A stretch of 64,000 nucleotides of DNA from Fusobacterium naviforme (GTDB taxonomy: Bacteria > Bacillota > Clostridia > Lachnospirales > Lachnospiraceae). Location of the stretch: positions 62,001 to 126,000 of the forward strand of contig PYGH01000004.1 of the NCBI GenBank assembly GCA_003014445.1, given 5' to 3'. Position numbers and translations under genes: made by a program. A model generated the notes under the pieces. The model was not told the origin of the DNA. It searched no databases and saw only the letters and a list, made by a program, of their open reading frames with translations. Positions 58,578 through 64,000 of the stretch are shown piece by piece (within the stretch, counting starts at the first letter, position 1; every line of letters starts with the position of its first letter).

Positions 58578-59621
58578 TTACAGTGTTCCATAAAAAGCGG
58601 AGCGGAAGCCAAAGTGCGAGCTGGAACTCGACCGCGCAAGGTCGAAGTTCGAACCGCACACCCCAGCGGCGTCGCCGCTGTACCAGCAGCCACCGCGAAC
58701 CAGGAGCTGCTCATCCTCGCCGTTGTTTGCGTAGAAATGGTCGTAATTGCCATCCTCCGGCAGGAGCGTCAGAAGTCTGAGCAGCTTCTTTGCATTGTCA
58801 GAGACGGTGCTTGCCGCGCTTACATTACCAAATGCGCAGCTATTTGATGCCGCATTGCTAATATCCCCGGTAATCCACTGCCACTTGCTGCTGATATAGT
58901 CCAGCTTGAGCGTATTCGCAGAACCCGGTGCGACATAGTTGCCGTCCTTGTCGATGGCTTTCCATTCAGCGGAATTTACGCCCATGTCGCAGGTCGCAAG
59001 AATGCTGTTCGCGTAGGGGATGACCTGCAGCTCGCCCTTGACGAGGCGGAATCCGGCGCACCATTCCAAGACATTCCCGTTCAGGTCTGCAATCCCGGCA
59101 TAAGTGCCGTCATGATACCATGTTGCAGGGCCTGAGCCTGTCGCGGTATGGTTTGTCTGACCGCTGCTCGTTGTGGTAGCAACGCCCTTTTCCCATGTAT
59201 ATTTAATATCCCGGCCATAGTTGTTATTGCCGCGCGGCCGGGAGTTGTTTCTATTGCACCACAGGGCGATTGCAGACCACAGGCTTGCGGGCTGAATACC
59301 CCAGCCGTCGCCTTTCTTACGGCAAGCCGTAAGAGCTGCGTCAAAGGTGATTTCTGCACTCGGGTCTTGCATCGGGAGACTGTACGCCCTGCTGTTTGCC
59401 ACGATGTTCTGATACTTCGATTCATAGACGGCGGCCTGTTCGTTGCCATCCATCAGAAATGCCGGATGCGGGTCATCGCTGTCGCCTATGATAAGCTCGC
59501 TCCTGAGCAGTTTTGGGAAACGCACCATGATAGAGGGCATCCCGATGTCGTCATAAATGACGGTGTTTGTGCCGCCGGAAAGCATCTCGACAGCCAGCTT
59601 CAAATCGTCAAAGTTTGCCAT
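58578..59621 (-). CDS. DGR-type variable protein with formylglycine-enzyme/C-type-lectin fold
   Basis: 347 residues from ATG 59621 with AAAGGAGG upstream. The N-terminal about 70 residues are a phage-attachment part; from about residue 85 the FGE-sulfatase-like fold is seen (ALTACRKKGDGWGIQPASLWSAIALWCNRNN, GNVLEWCAGFRLV, GNVSAASTVSDNAKKLLRLL). The C-terminal LLVRGGCWYSGDAAGVCGSN then FDLARSSSSSHFGFRSAFYG is the classic variable region: in related proteins these positions are Asn-rich (WNNG, LNNARSNSNNN), because AAC codons in the template are mutated. It sits on the tail tip and probably binds a host surface receptor. Confidence 0.88.
   Translation of the reverse strand: MANFDDLKLAVEMLSGGTNTVIYDDIGMPSIMVRFPKLLRSELIIGDSDDPHPAFLMDGNEQAAVYESKYQNIVANSRAYSLPMQDPSAEITFDAALTACRKKGDGWGIQPASLWSAIALWCNRNNSRPRGNNNYGRDIKYTWEKGVATTTSSGQTNHTATGSGPATWYHDGTYAGIADLNGNVLEWCAGFRLVKGELQVIPYANSILATCDMGVNSAEWKAIDKDGNYVAPGSANTLKLDYISSKWQWITGDISNAASNSCAFGNVSAASTVSDNAKKLLRLLTLLPEDGNYDHFYANNGEDEQLLVRGGCWYSGDAAGVCGSNFDLARSSSSSHFGFRSAFYGTL
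58590..58685 (-). other. Presumptive variable repeat (VR) of the DGR
   Basis: At the 3' end of the variable gene, nearly all exposed positions use NNC-type codons (TGC, TAC, AGC, GAC, TGC, AAC, TTC, GAC, TCC, AGC, CAC), as expected when AAC codons are mutagenised at adenine. It ends in GGCTTCCGCTCCGC, a GC-rich stretch fitting the initiation-of-mutagenic-homing site. No template repeat was found in the window. Limits are approximate. Confidence 0.65.
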
Positions 59622-59636
59622 TTCTTTTTACCTCCT

Positions 59637-59981
59637 TTAGATGCTCCACAGATAAAGTGTGCAGTTGTCGATATCGAAAGCGACAGGCTCAAGCACCGTG
59701 ATAGTGGCAGGAGCTTCGCCGCCCTCCTCGTAGTCCGGGTTCTCCTGCTCAACTTCCTTGTACTGGCGGGGCGGGATTTCCACCTGCGCCACATAGTGAA
59801 GTCCGGCAGCCGTTCCCATCGTGAGATTTCCATCCCTGTCGAAGCAGACATCAATCGTGACCTTTTCGTCCTGCTCCCGGTTTTTGAGGTTGATGCTCAA
59901 ATCCTCATCGCCGAAAACGATGCTCTTCTTTGTGGTTTCATAGGCGATATACTCGCCCGGTGTCATGTGGATAACATTCAT
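59637..59981 (-). CDS. Hypothetical tail-associated protein (114 aa)
   Basis: ATG 59981 overlaps the upstream stop by 4 bases. Beta-rich, MNVIHMTPGEYIAYETTKKSIVFGDEDLSINLKNREQDEKVTIDV, with a Glu-rich C-terminal half (YKEVEQENPDYEEGGEAPATI). Position between fibre proteins and the variable protein suggests a tail-tip part. Family not recognised. Confidence 0.78.
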   Translation of the reverse strand: MNVIHMTPGEYIAYETTKKSIVFGDEDLSINLKNREQDEKVTIDVCFDRDGNLTMGTAAGLHYVAQVEIPPRQYKEVEQENPDYEEGGEAPATITVLEPVAFDIDNCTLYLWSI

Positions 59982-60157
59982 CTTCTATTGCCCTCCATTC
60001 TTTTGAGTTCGCGGACAGCCTCAGCCGACCTTGCAGCTACCGCCTCCGCCTGTTCCAGTTTCTCTGCGCTGGCAGAGTGCGGATTTACGCCAAAATCGCG
60101 CATGACCTTGTTTTCATATGCCCTGCGCTCATCGGACTTGATAATTACATTTACCAT
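59978..60157 (-). CDS. Small helical tail-module protein (59 aa)
   Basis: ATG 60157 (MVNVIIKSDERRAYENKVMRDFG) with GGGAGG upstream; Ala/Glu-rich helical C-terminus (AEKLEQAEAVAARSAEAVRELKRM). XkdX-like small proteins take this place in related phages, but I cannot confirm the family. Confidence 0.72.
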   Translation of the reverse strand: MVNVIIKSDERRAYENKVMRDFGVNPHSASAEKLEQAEAVAARSAEAVRELKRMEGNRR

Positions 60158-60159
60158 GG

Positions 60160-60660
60160 TTATCTGCCTCCCTGCACATAGCACTTGACATTGACCGTCT
60201 TTGCGCTGCCTGAGTATTCCAGCTTGAAGCCGTTCAGCATCTTATCGGAGACCTTAATATCTCCGATAAAGCCGTCCTGCGCCTCCGCCTCGACAATGAC
60301 GGTGTAGTCCGTGTTATAACGCTCGTTCTCGTTGCCAAGCGCGATTGTCTTCTGACTGTTGTTGAACGGGTACTTGCTCGAATTGGTGAGCGTGGCTTCC
60401 AGAACGAGGCCTTTCAGGCCTTTCAGGGCTTCCGTCCTGTCCTGCAAATCCCGGATGACACGCAAGGCCTCCGCAGCAGAGAGGTTTGCCGCAAGAACGC
60501 CCTGCTCCAAGTTGTTGAAGTTGGCGGCGTTCATGTTCGTTCCCTGCTGGATGACCGTTCCGGCTCTGACCGCTGTTACAGTACCATCGCCGTTATCCGT
60601 GACCTTGTAAAGGTTGTCCGGCGTGACGGCATGGTCTTTCCAGATAATCACTCCATACAT
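60160..60660 (-). CDS. Tail fibre-associated protein (166 aa)
   Basis: ATG 60660 with AGGAGG upstream. MYGVIIWKDHAVTPDNLYKVTDNGDGTVTAVRAGTVIQQGTNMNAANFNNLEQGV is a pattern common at the start of Firmicutes tail-fibre or tail-collar proteins; the C-terminus is beta-rich. A single-domain, short fibre piece. Function in host contact is inferred from position. Confidence 0.75.
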   Translation of the reverse strand: MYGVIIWKDHAVTPDNLYKVTDNGDGTVTAVRAGTVIQQGTNMNAANFNNLEQGVLAANLSAAEALRVIRDLQDRTEALKGLKGLVLEATLTNSSKYPFNNSQKTIALGNENERYNTDYTVIVEAEAQDGFIGDIKVSDKMLNGFKLEYSGSAKTVNVKCYVQGGR

Positions 60661-60678
60661 GGCTTTCTCCTCCTTTCC

Positions 60679-60984
60679 TTATGATGTGATTTCGTATAAA
60701 GGAAACTCCCACAGAGTGATTACGCCCTGAGAGGCAGTTTTCTTGATACTCTCGCTAATCTCCCCGGCGACATCGCCCCCGGTGTCGATAAGGCGCACCT
60801 TTGTGATGGTGACCGCCGCGCTGTCGGTGGTCTGGCTCGTGATGTAAAGAGTGTTGCCGGAGATTTTTTTCTCGGTAATGAGCGCGTCATACCAAGCACT
60901 TCCGGCGTAGTACTGAATCTTTACAATCCGGCGCAGCCACTCATTGCGCATCTTGTTCATGAAAGTGTCAGTCCAAAATGCCAT
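60679..60984 (-). CDS. Hypothetical tail protein (101 aa)
   Basis: ATG 60984 with AAGGAGG upstream. MAFWTDTFMNKMRNEWLRRIVKIQYYAGSAWYDALITEKKISGNTLYI: helical start then beta strands. It lies between the tail-end protein and the fibre proteins. I do not recognise a family. Confidence 0.75.
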   Translation of the reverse strand: MAFWTDTFMNKMRNEWLRRIVKIQYYAGSAWYDALITEKKISGNTLYITSQTTDSAAVTITKVRLIDTGGDVAGEISESIKKTASQGVITLWEFPLYEITS

Positions 60985-60998
60985 GCTTTTCCTCCTTT

Positions 60999-61922
60999 TT
61001 AGTTGTGGGCGGCGGTTGTGCCGCAGAAAATATAATCAGCTCCGAAGCTGGTTGCCTTGACCTCTGCCCCGGTGTCGATTCCTGAATGATAATTGCCTAT
61101 CGCAGACACGGCAGGGGTTCTTCCTGAGTGCGCCGCCTCCCGTGATAGTTCATACTCCATGACAGCCGATTGATAGCCGCTTCCGGCAACAGCCGAGGTG
61201 GTATTCATATCCCCGTGCAAGCTGATTTCCGGGCTTACGCCTGAGTATTCGCCATCCTCTTTCGATTGTTTGTACTGCATGAGGGCGTTTCTCCTCATGC
61301 TTTCTACCACGGCGGCAACTGCATTTAGGTCGCCATGCAAGGCAATATCCGGCTTCGTTCCTGTCAGTTCATGCTCGAATTTGTAATAAACCCGCTTGAT
61401 GCCGATGCCGACCGGGAAATGGTATGCAACAGCCGCCCGCCAGTTGATGTGCGCCGGGATTTTTCTTTCCAGCAGCATCATGATGTCCGACATATAGAGG
61501 GTTGCCACATCGCCCCTCTCAAAATTGATGTAGAGCGTGTTATTCCCCTCGTCATCGGAGATTTCAAAGACTGAATCGACAGCCGCCTGCGTGTAGGACT
61601 GAATCATCTCCGCCAGCATAGAGGCAGAGACTTTTCTGAGGCCTACAAAAAAGGACTTCACAAGGCGGCGGCGTTCTTCAAGCGTCCGTTTCTTGTTCAG
61701 CCCTATGTGGAGAAACTGCACCATCTGTGCGACTGTCTGCTCGTCCATATAGTCTATGAAGCTGCTCAGATATACTTTTTCAATCCCGTCCTGCATCTGG
61801 TCTGCCAAGTGTCCGTGTGCGTGGAGTATGGCATCCATTTCCAGAACATCCCGGTAAAATCGCGGGTAATAGGTTATCAGCTCGTCATAGCAGTCAGGCC
61901 AGTAATTGTCATAGAACTTCAT
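60999..61922 (-). CDS. Phage tail-end protein, YmfQ/XkdU-like
   Basis: 307 residues. Residues about 1-200 match the tail-end (DUF2313/YmfQ) family in position and composition: YWPDCYDELITYYPRFYRDVLEMDAIL and a helical region leading to INWRAAVAYHFPVG. The last 110 residues contain three related short repeats (ALHGDLNAVAAVVES, SLHGDMNTTSAVAGS, AIGNYHSGIDTGA). It forms part of the baseplate with gp47. Coupled to the upstream gene by 4-base overlap. Confidence 0.75.
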   Translation of the reverse strand: MKFYDNYWPDCYDELITYYPRFYRDVLEMDAILHAHGHLADQMQDGIEKVYLSSFIDYMDEQTVAQMVQFLHIGLNKKRTLEERRRLVKSFFVGLRKVSASMLAEMIQSYTQAAVDSVFEISDDEGNNTLYINFERGDVATLYMSDIMMLLERKIPAHINWRAAVAYHFPVGIGIKRVYYKFEHELTGTKPDIALHGDLNAVAAVVESMRRNALMQYKQSKEDGEYSGVSPEISLHGDMNTTSAVAGSGYQSAVMEYELSREAAHSGRTPAVSAIGNYHSGIDTGAEVKATSFGADYIFCGTTAAHN

Positions 61923-63031
61923 GTGAAAGTCACCTCCCCGACGGTCGGAACATAGTCATCGCCGGGACGTATGTTGGCATCGCTGCCATTCAGCTTGAGA
62001 TTGCTATAATCCAAGACTGTTGACAGCCCGCTGATGATTGCTCCCACCTGAGAGGTTCGGACGACAATATCCTCCGCAATGTCCGTGTCCAAAACCAGCT
62101 CTTGAAAGTATTCTGCAATTGCTGTAGCAGCTTCCTGAGCCGCAGCTTCCTTTGTCGCCCCGCTTTTAAGCTCTGCCTTAAACGACACATTGACAGGCAG
62201 GGAAATCGCCGCCGCAGCCGTGAAATGTGCGCCGAGGTTCGCAACGCCCTCTCCCAGACCATCGCCGACCGTGTACGTTCTGCCGTCCACAACCGTGGTG
62301 TATCCTTTTGTCGCCGGGTCTATGTAGTTCTGGACTTCCGCCACCTTTGTCGCGCTGCACGGTGCGCCCGTTCCGTCTATGAGGACTGCTTTCACGGTGT
62401 TCGGACCATTCCAAAGCGGGTAAATTCTCGCCCGTCCGATTCCCTCAATACTTTCGCACCAAGTTTTATAATGCTGCTTGTTCCCGTTTTCAGCAGAGCC
62501 AGCTATCTTTTCTTGTACCCTCGTTCTGAGGTTGTCGTCCGTTTCATCGTCCGTGCCGCTCTCGTAGAGCGTGCCGAAAGTAGCGGCTTCAAGTCCCTCG
62601 ATAGTGTTGACCGGGACAGCGTTCGTTCCTGAGTAGACATTATTGCCACCCGTTCCTGCAACCTCCGCTTCCAGATACATAACCCCGGCGGCGGTGTCCT
62701 CTTTGAGAATAAAATAAAGCCTGTCAGAATAGAATCGCTCTCCAAGCTGCGGTGTTACGCCCTCAAATGTGACATTGTACTTTGCTTTCGTTGCCCTGAG
62801 CCGTTCAATTCCATATTCGCTTGCCTTTGCGTCCAGAGCGTCATCAATCGCCGTGACAATGCTCGTCATCGAAAGCACGAGGTCTAAATCCGTGTAGAGC
62901 TTTGCTATCTTGATGCAGAGGCCTGAGACGGCATCAAAAAAGATTGAGCCTTGCCGGGTGTCCACGCCGTCAGGCGCGGAGCTTAGAACATCTTCCAGCA
63001 GTATTTCGTAAGTCATGCCCTCGAACATCAA
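61919..63031 (-). CDS. Baseplate J-family protein (XkdT/gp47-like)
   Basis: 370 residues. Family signatures: YEILLEDVLSSAPDGVDTRQGSIFFDAVSG, LDAKASEYGIERLRATKA, ETDDNLRTRVQEKIAGSAENGNKQHYKTWCESIEGIGRARIYP, and TSQVGAIISGLSTVLDYSN. It builds the baseplate wedge of contractile-tailed phages. Coupled to neighbours on both sides by 4-base overlaps. Confidence 0.93.
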   Translation of the reverse strand: MMFEGMTYEILLEDVLSSAPDGVDTRQGSIFFDAVSGLCIKIAKLYTDLDLVLSMTSIVTAIDDALDAKASEYGIERLRATKAKYNVTFEGVTPQLGERFYSDRLYFILKEDTAAGVMYLEAEVAGTGGNNVYSGTNAVPVNTIEGLEAATFGTLYESGTDDETDDNLRTRVQEKIAGSAENGNKQHYKTWCESIEGIGRARIYPLWNGPNTVKAVLIDGTGAPCSATKVAEVQNYIDPATKGYTTVVDGRTYTVGDGLGEGVANLGAHFTAAAAISLPVNVSFKAELKSGATKEAAAQEAATAIAEYFQELVLDTDIAEDIVVRTSQVGAIISGLSTVLDYSNLKLNGSDANIRPGDDYVPTVGEVTFT

Positions 63032-63435
63032 ATCACCTCCTTTACTTCCGTTTCGCCGTAGATTGTGTCCGCTTTGAAATAGACATCTGCCCTGTCCTCC
63101 GAGAAATCAAAGGCGAAGTCGTAGACGCTTAAAATGCGAGTGTCCGGCTTGAGACAGTCTCTTATAAACCCCTCGCACGCCGCCTGTATGTATTCCCGGC
63201 TTGCATCCTTTGCTATGAAAGCATCCTCTATTTCGCTGCCGTACTGATTATCATAAATCAGGCACTTGAAACGAGGCGTGATTATGGCTTTCCTGATTGC
63301 CTGATTGACAGCTTCCAGACCGTCCACCATGCCGACAATCCGTCCTGCATCAAGGTCTAATCGGTAGGTCAAAGTCGGAAGTTCTTCGGCTTCCGTGACT
63401 TCATCAACCGGGATAGGGATATATACTTCCGGCAT
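63028..63435 (-). CDS. Baseplate wedge protein XkdS-like (DUF2634, gp25-type)
   Basis: 135 residues from ATG 63435 with GAGGAGG upstream. EELPTLTYRLDLDAGRIVGMVDGLEAVNQAIRKAIITPRFKCLIYDNQYGSEI is the DUF2634 core; EALEN-type helix and the C-terminal beta region (FDFSEDRADVYFKADTIYGE) fit gp25-like wedge proteins. Confidence 0.9.
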   Translation of the reverse strand: MPEVYIPIPVDEVTEAEELPTLTYRLDLDAGRIVGMVDGLEAVNQAIRKAIITPRFKCLIYDNQYGSEIEDAFIAKDASREYIQAACEGFIRDCLKPDTRILSVYDFAFDFSEDRADVYFKADTIYGETEVKEVI

Positions 63436-63450
63436 AGTGTTCCTCCTCTC

Positions 63451-63828
63451 TTACACCCTGTCCAGTATGTAATATTGCTTCCCGTGGTTGAGCGACAGCA
63501 GGTGTACCGTTTCGCCGACCTGCAAAACATTGTTGATGGTTATCGGCTTCGTTCCCGTTATGCCATGATTGTGGGATGCAAACGCCGCCTGACCGCTGCC
63601 GCCGCTTTTGTTGTCGCTCGCCCAGTTAATCGTGCAGGTGGTTGAGTAGTTCGTCAGATGGCGAGGCACAAACAGACTGTTCTGGTAGATGATGAGCTTT
63701 TCATCGTTTACCGCCTGTACTTTCAGCGGGCTTGTAGAAATAACCTTGCCCTGTATGACCGAAACGCCGTCCGCCGTCATTCCTTGTATGAGCTGCTTTA
63801 AGCTGGTTTTTTCAATATCGTCTGCCAT
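63451..63828 (-). CDS. XkdR-like tail protein (DUF2577)
   Basis: 125 residues from ATG 63828 with AGGAGG upstream. LKQLIQGMTADGVSVIQGKVISTSPLKVQAVNDEKLIIYQNSLFVPRHLTNY and NNVLQVGETVHLLSLNHGKQYYILDRV match the DUF2577 layout, a small OB-like baseplate-hub protein. Confidence 0.88.
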   Translation of the reverse strand: MADDIEKTSLKQLIQGMTADGVSVIQGKVISTSPLKVQAVNDEKLIIYQNSLFVPRHLTNYSTTCTINWASDNKSGGSGQAAFASHNHGITGTKPITINNVLQVGETVHLLSLNHGKQYYILDRV

Positions 63829-63839
63829 GATGCTGCCTC

Positions 63840-64000
63840 CTATTCAAACGAACCCTCATCAACCCAGCCCCAGACATGCGTCTTGCTCCAATCGGTGGTA
63901 ATCAAGCTCCACGGGTGCGCCTTGCCGTTGCCTTGGCAATCCGGACCGAGATGGATTTTCGCAGGGCCAGCACCCACTTGATAGCCTTTTGCTCCCGGCC
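63840..64000 (-). CDS. Tail/baseplate-hub protein with SH3-like C-terminus (partial, 3' end)
   Basis: The minus-strand frame entering at 64000 encodes GAKGYQVGAGPAKIHLGPDC, then KAHPWSLITTDWSKTHVWGWVDEGSFE and a stop at 63842-63840. The last 50 residues resemble the SH3-like domain of the endolysin here (HPYHL...YGWVD). Such domains end XkdP/XkdQ-type LysM hub proteins. The start is beyond the window. Confidence 0.75.
   Translation of the reverse strand, partial: PGAKGYQVGAGPAKIHLGPDCQGNGKAHPWSLITTDWSKTHVWGWVDEGSFE

Larger units (their letters stand above)
47512..64000 (-). mobile_element. Prophage arm (tailed phage with contractile-type baseplate), truncated by the window
   Basis: From about 47,512 to the window end all genes are minus-strand phage genes: XkdR/S/T-like baseplate, tail-end and fibre proteins, holins, endolysin, then accessory genes. 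One end interrupts a flavodoxin gene. The first phage bases next to the host are TGCGAACACG, and TG is the end dinucleotide of Mu-like phages; insertion inside a coding gene and a DNA methyltransferase near the late-gene end also resemble Mu, but a serine-integrase phage is equally possible. Head, packaging, replication and integration genes are outside the window. Confidence 0.88.

Noticed and set aside
56000..60200. Template repeat of the DGR
   Set aside because: I looked for an adenine-rich near-copy of the last 110 bases of the variable gene and saw none; it is probably deleted or outside the window.
47512..64000. tRNA-linked attachment site or integrase gene
   Set aside because: No tRNA gene and no integrase, transposase or excisionase was recognised anywhere in the window.

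Overview
The window looks like a chromosome segment of an anaerobic Firmicute, most likely a Clostridia/Lachnospiraceae gut-type species, carrying most of one arm of an integrated tailed phage. The reasons are near-universal AGGAGG-type ribosome sites, consensus sigma-A promoters, two TRAP transporters, anaerobic GlpA/DUF1667 redox genes, a cdaA-cdaR-HPr operon, a split B12 methionine synthase and iron-dependent alcohol dehydrogenases. GC is moderate and most genes are on the minus strand. The genus is inference.

Host region (1-47,511). 1-3.5 kb: end of a YcxB-like gene and a TRAP dicarboxylate-type operon (dctP-dctQ-dctM). 3.6-7.5 kb: a four-gene GlpA-like dehydrogenase/FAD reductase/DUF1667/HAD phosphatase operon, divergent from two tandem MgtC-family genes (7.9-9.3 kb); both divergent leaders carry a terminator-like hairpin. 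9.4-14 kb: glyoxalase-family protein, alcohol dehydrogenase, tyrS, HAD and metallophosphatase. 14-19.3 kb: carB-carA and dapF. 19.4-27 kb: a DUF4349 lipoprotein converging on a seven-gene operon with cdaA, cdaR (c-di-AMP synthesis), HPr, a polysaccharide polymerase-like protein and an aminotransferase. 27-34.4 kb: AGCS symporter, upp, formate/nitrite channel, split metH and its activation partner, a phosphoribosyltransferase. 34.5-40.7 kb: a catabolic operon (creatininase-like amidohydrolase, TRAP transporter, M20 amidohydrolase) divergent from a LysR regulator. 40.8-47.2 kb: AEC transporter, SPFH/zinc-ribbon protein, CPBP protease, yaaA, bcp, alcohol dehydrogenase, glutaredoxin.

Prophage (about 47,512 to beyond 64,000). 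It interrupts a flavodoxin gene, of which only the 3' part remains at 47,288-47,511. All recognised phage genes are on the minus strand, so reading order is from 64 kb downward: XkdQ/R/S/T-type baseplate genes, tail-end and fibre proteins, a formylglycine-enzyme-fold/C-type-lectin protein with a diversity-generating-retroelement (DGR) style variable 3' end, a reverse-transcriptase remnant cut just before its YMDD box, small membrane (holin-like) proteins, a modular endolysin and an LLH holin. After a strong terminator come two blocks of small accessory genes under promoters that share a palindrome inside the spacer, then a circularly permuted cytosine-C5 methyltransferase broken by two 10-G tracts, a lipoprotein with its own promoter and terminator, a ribbon-helix-helix regulator with paired operators, and an HNH endonuclease whose 3' end lies in an array of 17-bp dyads beside the phage end. 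No integrase or transposase is in the window.

The most notable material is the DGR relic (variable protein plus truncated reverse transcriptase, no template repeat seen), the permuted and possibly phase-variable methyltransferase, the terminal dyad array, and the shared operator-in-spacer promoters.
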